A stretch of 64,000 nucleotides of DNA, taken from NCBI RefSeq assembly GCF_000381025.1, contig NZ_KB905822.1, positions 202,555 to 266,554 on the forward strand, read 5' to 3'. Every line of letters begins with the position of its first letter. The stretch's first letter is position 1. Below the pieces are notes generated by a model that was not told the origin of the DNA, did not search any database, and saw nothing but the letters and a program-made list of their open reading frames with translations. The position numbers were made by a program, and so were the translations under genes. Positions 1-7,619 of this stretch are shown here, piece by piece. Source of the DNA: Streptomyces sulphureus DSM 40104. GTDB lineage: Bacteria; Actinomycetota; Actinomycetes; Streptomycetales; Streptomycetaceae.

Positions 1-879
1 TTCGGCCCGGAGCTTGGCGGACTGCTCCCGGTGCGCGACCTGGGTGCCGTTGTCACCAAGACCCTGTTCGACGAACGCCGGTCCGGTAATCCCTCGCACC
101 GGTTGACCGAGACCTCCCACGGCATGCTCAACAGCGTCGGCATTCCCAGCCCGGGGACTTCGAAGTTCCTGGCCGAAGTGCTGCCGCAGTACCGGGCCTT
201 CGGCATCCCCGTCGTCGTCAGTACCGGCGGGCTCACCGTCGAGGAGTACTGGCAGGTGACGTCCGATCTGGAGGGCGCCCACGTCGACGCCTTGGAGATC
301 AACGTCTCCTGCCCCAACCTCGAGCACGGCGGCCTGGCCATCGGCACGGACCCCGCGGTCGTGGAGAAGGTCGTCCGGGGCGTCGCCGCCCGGACGACGG
401 TGCCTCTGTGGGTGAAGCTCACCCCGAACGTGACCTCGATCGGCGCGATCGCCCGCGCCGCCGAGGATGCGGGCGCCACAGCGGTGACGGTCTGCAACAG
501 CTTCCCCGCCATGGCCGTCGACGTGCGCCGCCGCCGCGCGGTCCTGGGCAATGGAACCGGCGGACTGTCCGGTCCGGCGATCAAGCCGCTGGCGCTGCGA
601 CTCGTCCACGAGGCGTCCAGCGCCGTGACGATTCCCGTCATCGGCTGCGGCGGCATCGCCAGCGCCCGCGATGTGGCGGAGTTCCTGCTGGCCGGAGCGA
701 GCGCCGTGCAAATCGGAACGGCCAGCTTCACCCGTCCCTTTGCCATGGCTCAGATCGTCCGCGACCTCGCCGCGCTCGCCGACGACCTCGACGTGTCCCA
801 CATCAACAAACTGACTTCCGGCCTGCAGACCGAGCCCTCCCTGGAGACGCAATGTCCGCCTTCGAAGATGAAGATGTGA
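1..879 (+). CDS. pyrD: Dihydroorotate dehydrogenase, class 1B-like catalytic subunit (5' end outside window)
   Basis: The reading frame is open from base 1, so the gene begins upstream of the window; about 292 C-terminal residues are visible. It is an FMN-binding TIM-barrel protein of the dihydroorotate dehydrogenase family. Visible family features are the AETPAGMLN-like segment (here ETSHGMLNSVG), the active-site cysteine in INVSCPN, the CNSF segment, and the phosphate-binding IPVIGCGGI and GASAVQIGTA motifs. There is no C-terminal ferredoxin domain, which argues against a PreA-type dihydropyrimidine dehydrogenase. A PyrK-type partner lies further down the operon at 5401, as expected for a class 1B heteromer that can couple to NAD. 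With carbamoylase and aspartase genes in the same operon I infer that it runs reductively, orotate to dihydroorotate, in catabolism. The last ~25 residues are a non-conserved tail overlapping the next gene. Confidence 0.85.
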   Translation, partial: FGPELGGLLPVRDLGAVVTKTLFDERRSGNPSHRLTETSHGMLNSVGIPSPGTSKFLAEVLPQYRAFGIPVVVSTGGLTVEEYWQVTSDLEGAHVDALEINVSCPNLEHGGLAIGTDPAVVEKVVRGVAARTTVPLWVKLTPNVTSIGAIARAAEDAGATAVTVCNSFPAMAVDVRRRRAVLGNGTGGLSGPAIKPLALRLVHEASSAVTIPVIGCGGIASARDVAEFLLAGASAVQIGTASFTRPFAMAQIVRDLAALADDLDVSHINKLTSGLQTEPSLETQCPPSKMKM

Positions 880-2129
880 GCATCGGCACCCGCGCCGAGG
901 CGAGCCCGAAGCCTCCGGACGATTCCGCCCAGGTCAGCAGCTACGGCAAGAAGGCCGTCGTCGCCTCCTCCCTCGGCTACGCCATGGACGGGTTCGATCT
1001 GCTGATCCTCGGCTTCGCGCTGTCGGCGATCTCGGCCGAACTCCACCTGGGGCACACCCAGGCGGGGTCGCTGGCGACGATCACCCTGTTCGGCGCGGTC
1101 CTGGGCGGCGTGGTGTTCGGAATGCTGGCCGACCGGTTCGGCCGCGTGAAGATGCTCACGTACTCGGTCGTCTTCTTCGCTGTGTTCACCGGCCTGACCG
1201 CGGTGGCCACCGGCTTCACCGAGATCGCTGTCTTCCGCTTTCTCGCAGGCGTCGGAATCGGAGGCGAGTTCGGCATCGGCATGACGCTGGCCGCCGAGTC
1301 GTGGCCGGCCAGGAAACGGGCGCGCGCCACCGCGATGGTCGGCCTGGGCTGGCAGGCCGGTGTCCTGCTCGCCGCCCTGGTGTCGGCTCCGGTGCTGACC
1401 CACTGGGGTTGGCGCGGACTGTTCCTGATCGGCGCGGTGCCGGCCGTCGTCGCGATCGTCTTCCGCTCCCGTCTGCACGAACCGGATACGTTCACCCAGT
1501 TCAAGGACGCGCAGCAGGGCAGGCCGCAGAAGGTACCGCTCAAGCTGCTCGTGGCGGACTCCAGGACGACCCGCGCGACCATCGGCGTCCTGGTCCTGAC
1601 CACCGTGCAGAACTTCGGCTACTACGGGATCATGATCTGGCTGCCGACGTACCTGGAGGACCGGTTCGGCTACAGCCTGACGAAGTCCTCCGCCTGGACC
1701 GCGGTCACCGTGGTCGGGATGGCCATCGGAGTCCTCCTCTTCGGTCAGCTCGCTGATCGCCTGGGCCGACGCAAGGCGTTCTGGATCTTCCAATGCGGCG
1801 CTGCCGTGTCCGTCCTGGCCTACAGCCAACTCGTCTCGCCCTGGGCCCTGATGATCGGCGGGGCGATCATGGGCGCCTTCGCCAACGGCATGATCGGTGG
1901 CTACGGCGTCCTGATGGCTGAGCTCTACCCCACCGCCGTGCGCTCCACCGCACAGAACATCCTCTTCAACGTCGGCCGGGCCATCGGCGGTCTGGCACCT
2001 GTGGTGGTGGCTCTGGTGGCCTCTTCCCTCGGACTGGGCACCGCGATCGGCATGCTCGCCGTCATCTACGTTCTCGACATGGCCGCGATGCTCCTGATCC
2101 CCGACCGGCAGGCCGAGCAACTGGACTGA
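852..2129 (+). CDS. MFS transporter, aromatic/heterocyclic acid:H+ symporter type (candidate orotate importer)
   Basis: A 425-residue major facilitator protein with about twelve predicted membrane segments. The loop 2-3 signature GMLADRFGR and its repeat in loop 8-9 (FGQLADRLGR) are present, as is a first helix with MDGFDLLILGF, typical of the AAHS family that imports benzoate-like acids. The ATG at 852 has a GGAG ribosome site five bases upstream (843-846) and overlaps pyrD by 28 bp; a GTG at 876 that overlaps the pyrD stop is the alternative. Its place inside an operon for orotate breakdown suggests orotate or a related pyrimidine carboxylate as substrate. The family assignment is firm; the substrate is inferred from context. 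Confidence 0.85.
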   Translation: MSAFEDEDVSIGTRAEASPKPPDDSAQVSSYGKKAVVASSLGYAMDGFDLLILGFALSAISAELHLGHTQAGSLATITLFGAVLGGVVFGMLADRFGRVKMLTYSVVFFAVFTGLTAVATGFTEIAVFRFLAGVGIGGEFGIGMTLAAESWPARKRARATAMVGLGWQAGVLLAALVSAPVLTHWGWRGLFLIGAVPAVVAIVFRSRLHEPDTFTQFKDAQQGRPQKVPLKLLVADSRTTRATIGVLVLTTVQNFGYYGIMIWLPTYLEDRFGYSLTKSSAWTAVTVVGMAIGVLLFGQLADRLGRRKAFWIFQCGAAVSVLAYSQLVSPWALMIGGAIMGAFANGMIGGYGVLMAELYPTAVRSTAQNILFNVGRAIGGLAPVVVALVASSLGLGTAIGMLAVIYVLDMAAMLLIPDRQAEQLD

Positions 2130-2167
2130 CGATCCCGCGTCAGGTCCCGCCCCGCTGGAGGCACTCC

Positions 2168-3019
2168 ATGCAAGTCGTTGTCCGCGCGCTCTCCGTCCTT
2201 CGGGCCCTTGCCCCGAAAGCAAAAGGCGCCACACTGCAGGAACTGCACGAGGAACTCGCCATTCCCGTCGGCAGCCTGCACCGGGTACTGGCCACGCTGA
2301 CGGACGAAGGGTTCGTCACCCGCTCACCCAGGAACCGGCGTTACTTCCTCGGCCCCGTCGCCCGCCAACTGGCCGAGCAGAATTCCGGCCACTCCACCCT
2401 CCTGGTCACGCCCCACTCCGCGATCACCAACGCCGCCGCGGCGAGCGGAGAGACCGTCTTCCTCACCGAACTCATCGGCGACCGTGCCGTATGCGTTGCC
2501 CTGCGCGAAGGCCGCCACCCCTTGAGGCTCTTCGTCCGCATCGGTCAGGAGATGCCGTGGAACGCTGCCGCCTCCGCCCGCGCCTTGCTGGCCCACCAGC
2601 CCCAACACGTCGCACACGGCCTGCTTGAGGCTCGCCCCCTCGACCCGTTCACCGAGGACACCCCCACCACCATCGAGAGCATCGACGAACACCTCGCCCT
2701 CGTCCGCGCCCGCGGCTACGACGTCTGCGACGACGAACTCGACCGCGGCGTCTGGGCGGTGGCAGCTCCCACCTTCACATCGACCGGCTCGGTCGCCGCG
2801 AGCGTCACCCTCGCCGCGGCCGGCGGCCGCATGCGCGACCCGCAGGTGCGGTCGCAGGCCGTTGAGACCGTCCTGGCCACCGCGCGCGAACTCTCCGACG
2901 AACTCGGCTTCGTCGGCGACTGGCCGGTCCTCGACCCTGCCGCCGCCTCGTCCAGCACGCACCAGCCCAAGGGCGCACCGCATGCTTCCGCCCCGTCCCA
3001 GAAAGGCACCACCCGATGA
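2168..3019 (+). CDS. IclR-family transcriptional regulator
   Basis: A 283-residue protein with an N-terminal winged helix-turn-helix (about residues 5-65; the GATLQELHEELAIPVGSLHR stretch) and a C-terminal IclR effector domain (about 80-250). IclR proteins commonly control catabolism of small acids and bind the pathway substrate. The gene lies inside the operon, 38 bp after the transporter, and its stop overlaps the ATG of the next gene by 4 nt, so it is probably co-transcribed with the genes it controls. The C-terminal 25 residues are low complexity. The effector could be orotate or dihydroorotate; that is inference. Confidence 0.88.
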   Translation: MQVVVRALSVLRALAPKAKGATLQELHEELAIPVGSLHRVLATLTDEGFVTRSPRNRRYFLGPVARQLAEQNSGHSTLLVTPHSAITNAAAASGETVFLTELIGDRAVCVALREGRHPLRLFVRIGQEMPWNAAASARALLAHQPQHVAHGLLEARPLDPFTEDTPTTIESIDEHLALVRARGYDVCDDELDRGVWAVAAPTFTSTGSVAASVTLAAAGGRMRDPQVRSQAVETVLATARELSDELGFVGDWPVLDPAAASSSTHQPKGAPHASAPSQKGTTR

Positions 3020-3585
3020 GCCTGGACCAGGACTTGGCCGCGGCACCCGACGTGCCGGCCGTCTTCCTCGCACCCCACCGCCGCCACGGTGAACTACACG
3101 CTGACATCCTCGCGGCAGCCGTCTCCGCAGACACCGCCGGCCAGCAGTCGCTGGTCGACCCGTACGCGTACCAGACGCAGCCCACCATCCTGCGCCGGCT
3201 GGCCGCCGATCTCGCCGCAGCAGTGCCCACGGGATGCGACCGCCTGATCACCGAAGCGCCCGTCGGACTCGCGCTGACTGCCGCGGTCTCGCTCCACACC
3301 GGGCTGCCTTTCGCCGCCATCCACCGTCCCGGCACCGACACCCCCCTGCTGCACGGGGAGATCCACCGGGCGGAGAACCTCGCCGTCATCCACCCCGGAG
3401 CACCCGACTGCGAGGCCGCCCGCCACGTCGCGGTCGCTGCCACCGCCCACGGTGCGCGTGTGGTCTCCGCCCATACCGTCCTGGCCGACGGCGCACCGAA
3501 CGGCGACAGCACCAACGCGTCGGCGGACAGCACCGACACCGGGCCGAGCGCCCAGGCCCTGTTCGCTGAGCACGCAACCGCCTAG
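3016..3585 (+). CDS. Orotate phosphoribosyltransferase-like protein with degraded PRPP loop (first of tandem pair)
   Basis: 189 residues. The order of segments resembles a type I phosphoribosyltransferase such as PyrE: VDPYAYQTQP, a DRLITEAPVGLALTAAV region where PyrE has its substrate/flexible region, then an HGEIHRAENLAVIHPG strand-loop. In PyrE that last loop is the acidic PRPP-binding motif (V-V-x-D-D/E-V-x-T-T-G); here it reads LAVIHPGAPDCEAA, without the Asp pair or Thr-Thr-Gly. I therefore expect no normal PRPP-dependent catalysis. It may be a ligand-binding or regulatory subunit, perhaps paired with the next gene, which has the same fold hints. The start ATG overlaps the IclR stop. 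The C-terminal ~35 residues are Ser/Thr/Asp-rich and probably disordered. The fold call is by eye and moderate. Confidence 0.55.
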   Translation: MSLDQDLAAAPDVPAVFLAPHRRHGELHADILAAAVSADTAGQQSLVDPYAYQTQPTILRRLAADLAAAVPTGCDRLITEAPVGLALTAAVSLHTGLPFAAIHRPGTDTPLLHGEIHRAENLAVIHPGAPDCEAARHVAVAATAHGARVVSAHTVLADGAPNGDSTNASADSTDTGPSAQALFAEHATA

Positions 3586-3602
3586 ACGCCAGGAGGCGCC
3601 CC

Positions 3603-4073
3603 ATGGACAACGTGATACACGCGGCCATCGACTCGCTCGGTACCAGCCCCGACAGCTACGGCCCGACGCTGGACACCGCCCGCGACACCGCCGCCGTCGA
3701 AACCGTCGGAACCGCCCTGGCCGAGGAACTCGACCGCTACCGGCCCGAGGCCCTGGCGGTGTGGAACAGCGGCGACGAGATGGTCCTCGCCCACATCGTC
3801 GCCCGCGAACTGCACGCAGACCTGCTGTACGCCAGTGATGTCGCAGGCATCCTGGCTTTCGGCCGGCGGCCCCGACCGCGCCAGCGGGTCGCGATGCTGG
3901 CGACCTCGTGGACATCACGGAGGTTCGCCTCGCTGCACGCCTTCGCCGCCCGGACCCACGACCTGGACGTCGTTGCGGCCGCCGCCGTGATCGACACACC
4001 CGCGCTGCACACCGACGACGCCCTGCCCACCATCCATTTGACCGCCGCCACCCGGCAGGAAGATGCGTCATGA
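3603..4073 (+). CDS. Small phosphoribosyltransferase-like protein (second of tandem pair)
   Basis: 156 residues, preceded by a strong AGGAGG ribosome site at about 3590-3595. The core (LAVWNSGDEMVLAHIVAREL, then RVAMLATSWTSRRFASLHAF) follows the strand-loop-helix order of a type I phosphoribosyltransferase, and the segment equivalent to the PRPP loop again lacks the acidic pair and Thr-Thr-Gly (LATSWTSRR). It is shorter than any usual catalytic family member (about 180-220). It sits 17 bp after its apparent relative and overlaps the carbamoylase gene by 4 nt, so the pair is embedded in the catabolic operon. Function unknown; a structural partner of the preceding protein, or a sensor of orotate or a nucleotide, are possibilities. 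Confidence 0.5.
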   Translation: MDNVIHAAIDSLGTSPDSYGPTLDTARDTAAVETVGTALAEELDRYRPEALAVWNSGDEMVLAHIVARELHADLLYASDVAGILAFGRRPRPRQRVAMLATSWTSRRFASLHAFAARTHDLDVVAAAAVIDTPALHTDDALPTIHLTAATRQEDAS

Positions 4074-5362
4074 ACCCCGTCGCCACCGGTACCGCCCCCC
4101 TCGTTGCCGACCCGGCCCGGCTTCAGGACCACATCGACGCCTTCGCCGCGCTGAGCGAACCGGACTCCGGCCCCGGCGTCACCCGCCTCGCCTACACCGC
4201 CCTGGAGCGCCAGGCCCACGCCGTGTTCACCCGTTGGATGACGGACCTCGGCCTGCGGGTATGGACGGATGCGGCAGGCAACACCCTGGCCGAACGCTCC
4301 GGCACGAACCCTGACCTGCCGGCCCTCGGTGCGGGCTCGCACCTGGACAGTGTGCCCAACGCCGGCGCCTACGACGGGATCGCCGGCGTGGTCGCCGCCA
4401 TGGAGACTGCCCGCCTCTTCGCCGAGGCCGACATCGAGCACGCTTTCCCGATCCGGTTCGTGGCTTTTGCCGCCGAAGAAGGCGCCCGCTTCGGACAGGC
4501 CTGCACCGGAAGTCGCATCGTGGCCGGGCTGACAGGTCCCGACGACCTGGAGTCGAAGAGCGACGCCCAAGGCGTCACCCTCGCCGAGGCCATGCGCTCC
4601 GTCGGCTTCGCCCCTCACGAGGTCGCTCGGGCCCGCTGGCAGTCCGCCGACTGGGCAGCATTCCTCGAACTCCACATCGAGCAGGGCAGCGTCCTCGAAT
4701 CCACCGGCACCCCGGTGGGCATCGTCGACCAGATCTCCGGCAGCACCCGCATCATGATCGAGATCACCGGACGCGCCTCGCACACCGGCGGCACACCGAT
4801 GCACCTGCGGGCCGACTCGATGACGGCCGCCGCCGAAGTCGTCCTGCTGGCCGAGTCGCTCGCCAACGACACCCGTCACCGCGGCACCCGCATCAGCGTC
4901 GGAAAGATGGAAGCCTCGCCCGGTTCCATCACCACCATCGCGGGCCGAACCCGCCTCTACGTCGACGTCCGTGACATCGACAGCGACCGGCAGCGCCTGA
5001 CCGTCGCCGAGCTCGTCGAGCGCGCCAAGTCCCTCTGCGAGCGCCGCAACGTCACCTTCGCCGCCACCGCTCTGGCCGACGCCTCGCCCGTCATCCTGCC
5101 GCGCCGGCTGCGCGACACAGTCGCCTCTACCTGCACGGACCTCCAGATCGACTATCGCGTCCTGCCCAGCGGAGCAAGCCACGACAGTCAGATGATCAAC
5201 CACGTCGTGCCTACCGGGTTGATCTTCGTACCCAGCCGGGACGGCATCAGCCACAGCCCAGTGGAGTGGACCAGCGCCGACGAACTGGCCACCGGCACCA
5301 GCGTCCTGGCCGCCGGCCTCCTCGCCCTCGACCAGCAGATGCGCCCCCACGCCACGGCGTAG
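4070..5362 (+). CDS. M20-family N-carbamoyl-L-amino acid amidohydrolase (candidate ureidosuccinase)
   Basis: 430 residues of the hydantoinase/carbamoylase branch of peptidase M20. Zinc-site and catalytic motifs are all present: GSHLDSVPNAG with the metal His and Asp, AYDGIAGV, the EEGARFG glutamate pair, ELHIEQG, the lid-domain HTGGTPM, and a C-terminal SGASHDSQ histidine. Known members hydrolyse N-carbamoyl amino acids, allantoate or ureidopropionate. With a dihydroorotase and an aspartase downstream, the fitting substrate is N-carbamoyl-L-aspartate, giving aspartate, CO2 and ammonia; this is inference from context. The ATG at 4070 overlaps the preceding stop (ATGA). Confidence 0.85.
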   Translation: MNPVATGTAPLVADPARLQDHIDAFAALSEPDSGPGVTRLAYTALERQAHAVFTRWMTDLGLRVWTDAAGNTLAERSGTNPDLPALGAGSHLDSVPNAGAYDGIAGVVAAMETARLFAEADIEHAFPIRFVAFAAEEGARFGQACTGSRIVAGLTGPDDLESKSDAQGVTLAEAMRSVGFAPHEVARARWQSADWAAFLELHIEQGSVLESTGTPVGIVDQISGSTRIMIEITGRASHTGGTPMHLRADSMTAAAEVVLLAESLANDTRHRGTRISVGKMEASPGSITTIAGRTRLYVDVRDIDSDRQRLTVAELVERAKSLCERRNVTFAATALADASPVILPRRLRDTVASTCTDLQIDYRVLPSGASHDSQMINHVVPTGLIFVPSRDGISHSPVEWTSADELATGTSVLAAGLLALDQQMRPHATA

Positions 5363-5400
5363 CCGTCAGCCGCGCGGCATCGCCCAGCAAGGAGCAGACC

Positions 5401-6261
5401 ATGTCCCACCCCACCGCCGTCCGTGAGGCCGTCACCCCGATTCGCCCCGTCCACGGCAGCAGCCCCACCCCCACCTGGCACCGCGGAACCGTCCTCGAAC
5501 ACGCCCCCGTCGCCGACCGCTATCAGTACCTGTGCCTGGCAGCCCCGACCATCGCCGCACTGGCCCGGCCCGGCCAGTTCGTCATGCTGACCGTCGCCCG
5601 GGACAACCAGCAGGCTCCCGTCCTGCCGCGCCCCATGGCCATCTACCGCCGCAACGTACAGGCCGGCACCATCGAGGTCGTCTACGGCGTCGTCGGCGAC
5701 GGCACCGGCCAGCTCGCCACCTTCCGCCCCGGTGAGCGCATGCTGATCGTCGGGCCGCTCGGGCAGGGTTTCGCCCTCGACGCCCAGGCACGCCGGGTCC
5801 TCCTCGTCGGACGCGGCATCGGCACCTGTTCGCTGACCACCATCGCCCAGGACCTCGCCGACACGCCCACCCAGGTCCTCGCGGTCGCCAGCGGCCGGGA
5901 CGCCACGTCCGTCATCGGCGGCCCGCTCTACCGCGGCTACGGTGCCCACACGGTCTTCGAGGTGACCGACAGCGACGGCAGCAGCAACGTCGACAGCTTG
6001 CGCAAGCTGCTCACTTCGGTCCTGGACGGCGACCCGCCCCAGCAGATCATGACCTGCGGGTCCGAACGCCTCGCCCACCTGTGCCGCGAACTCGGCGACC
6101 GCTGGCAGGCCGACGTCCAGGTTTCCCTGGAAGCGCACATGGCGTGCGGCATCGGCTACTGCCACGGCTGCGCCACCGGAACCCGCAGCGGCCCCGAAGA
6201 GTCCCCGCTGATCTGCAAGGACGGCCCCGTCTTCCGCTACACCTCGGGAGTCGGAGCATGA
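5401..6261 (+). CDS. pyrK: Dihydroorotate dehydrogenase electron-transfer subunit, PyrK-like (FAD, 2Fe-2S)
   Basis: 286 residues. An N-terminal ferredoxin-reductase-type FAD domain (about 25-125; RPMAIYRRN carries the flavin-contact Arg) is followed by an NAD-binding-like domain (VLLVGRGIGTC) and a C-terminal Cys cluster ACGIGYCHGC...LIC that binds the 2Fe-2S centre in PyrK. PyrK passes electrons between NAD(H) and the FMN of class 1B PyrD. Its presence with the PyrD fragment at the left edge supports a heterotetramer that can reduce orotate with NADH. An AAGGAG site lies 8-9 bases before the ATG. It overlaps the dihydroorotase start by 4 nt. The separation of pyrK from pyrD by five genes is unusual. 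Confidence 0.87.
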   Translation: MSHPTAVREAVTPIRPVHGSSPTPTWHRGTVLEHAPVADRYQYLCLAAPTIAALARPGQFVMLTVARDNQQAPVLPRPMAIYRRNVQAGTIEVVYGVVGDGTGQLATFRPGERMLIVGPLGQGFALDAQARRVLLVGRGIGTCSLTTIAQDLADTPTQVLAVASGRDATSVIGGPLYRGYGAHTVFEVTDSDGSSNVDSLRKLLTSVLDGDPPQQIMTCGSERLAHLCRELGDRWQADVQVSLEAHMACGIGYCHGCATGTRSGPEESPLICKDGPVFRYTSGVGA

Positions 6262-7619
6262 GCATCCCTGCCCCTTCTCCCGTCGGCCGCAACCTCGGAG
6301 CACTGGGCGCCGTGATACTGCGCGGTGGCCGCGTTCTTGGGGACGAGGCGGCCGACATCCGGCTCACCGCAGAGGGCCGGATAGCCGCGATCCGCCCCAC
6401 AGGCACCGACACCGCCCCTGTCCCGTGCATCGACATCGACGGCCTGGTGGTCCTGCCTGCCTTCGTCGACCTCCACACCCACCTGCGAGAACCGGGCAGC
6501 GAAGACAGCGAAACGATCGCCTCCGGCACACGAGCGGCTGCTGCCGGCGGCTTCTCCGACGTCTTCGCCATGGCCAACTCCCGGCCCGTCACCGACACCC
6601 CCGACCGTGTCTCCTGGATCGCGAGGACAGCCGCCCGAGTCGGCGCAGCCCGCGTCCATCCCGTCGGCGCCATCACCACCAACCTCGAAGGCACAAGCCC
6701 CGCACCGCTCGCCGCGATGGCCAAGACAGGGGCCCGGATGTTCTCGGACGACGGCAGGTGTGTCGACGACGCCGACATCCTGCGCCGCGCCTTGCTCGCC
6801 GCCCGGACGAGCGGAACGGTCATCGCCCAGCACGCCCAGTGCCGCCACCTCGCAGGCCAGGGTCAGGTCAACGCCGGCCCCGCTGCCGAACGCACCGGTC
6901 TGACACCCTGGCCCCATGTCGCCGAGGAGACCGTCGTCGCCCGCGACGTCATCCTCGCCGGCGAGAGCGGCGGACGGCTGCACGTCTGCCACGTCTCCAC
7001 CGCCGGCACCGTCGGCATCGTCCGCTGGGCGAAGAACAACGGCTGGCCCGTCACCGCGGAAGTCGCCCCGCACCACCTGCTCCTCACCGACGACCTCGCC
7101 TCCGACGCCAACCCCCTGTACAAGGTCAACCCACCGCTGCGGTCCGCCACCGATGTAAAGGTCCTGCGCAGCGCTCTGCGGGACGGCACCATCGACGCCG
7201 TCGCCACGGACCACGCCCCGCACACCTCTCGCAGCAAGGCCGCCGACTGGTGCCACGCCCCGTTCGGCATGCTCGGTCTGGAGGCCGCCCTGTCCGTGGT
7301 CGCCGAGGTCCTCCGCCGCGACGGGGCTCCCGACTGGCCGCGCATCGCGCAGGTGATGTCCCACCAACCTGCGCGCATCGGTTCGCTCGACACGGCAGGA
7401 CGCCCCCTGACCGCGCACGAACCCGCCACGTTCACTCTCGTCGACCCGCAGGCCGACTGGCAGGTCGATCCGCTCGACCTGCACAGCCTGTCCCACAACA
7501 CCCCCTTCACCGCCAGGGTGTTCCACAACCGGGTGAAGGCCACCGTGGTCGACGGCCACGTCACGCACGACGCCGCCGGCCTCCTGCGCACCACGACCGA
7601 CGAGGAGTCCCCCCGTTGA
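6258..7619 (+). CDS. pyrC: Dihydroorotase
   Basis: 453 residues of the amidohydrolase superfamily. VDLHTHLREPG gives the metal-binding HxH pair and the substrate-binding Arg; ANSRP carries the substrate Asn position; later ligands appear in IAQHAQC, CHVST and TDHAPH. The LREPG and APH signatures are those of dihydroorotase rather than hydantoinase. The enzyme interconverts dihydroorotate and N-carbamoyl-aspartate; here hydrolysis of dihydroorotate is expected. No aspartate transcarbamoylase, carbamoyl-phosphate synthase or pyrF is nearby, which separates it from a biosynthetic pyr operon. ATG overlaps the pyrK stop; the stop overlaps the TTG of aspA. Confidence 0.9.
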   Translation: MSIPAPSPVGRNLGALGAVILRGGRVLGDEAADIRLTAEGRIAAIRPTGTDTAPVPCIDIDGLVVLPAFVDLHTHLREPGSEDSETIASGTRAAAAGGFSDVFAMANSRPVTDTPDRVSWIARTAARVGAARVHPVGAITTNLEGTSPAPLAAMAKTGARMFSDDGRCVDDADILRRALLAARTSGTVIAQHAQCRHLAGQGQVNAGPAAERTGLTPWPHVAEETVVARDVILAGESGGRLHVCHVSTAGTVGIVRWAKNNGWPVTAEVAPHHLLLTDDLASDANPLYKVNPPLRSATDVKVLRSALRDGTIDAVATDHAPHTSRSKAADWCHAPFGMLGLEAALSVVAEVLRRDGAPDWPRIAQVMSHQPARIGSLDTAGRPLTAHEPATFTLVDPQADWQVDPLDLHSLSHNTPFTARVFHNRVKATVVDGHVTHDAAGLLRTTTDEESPR

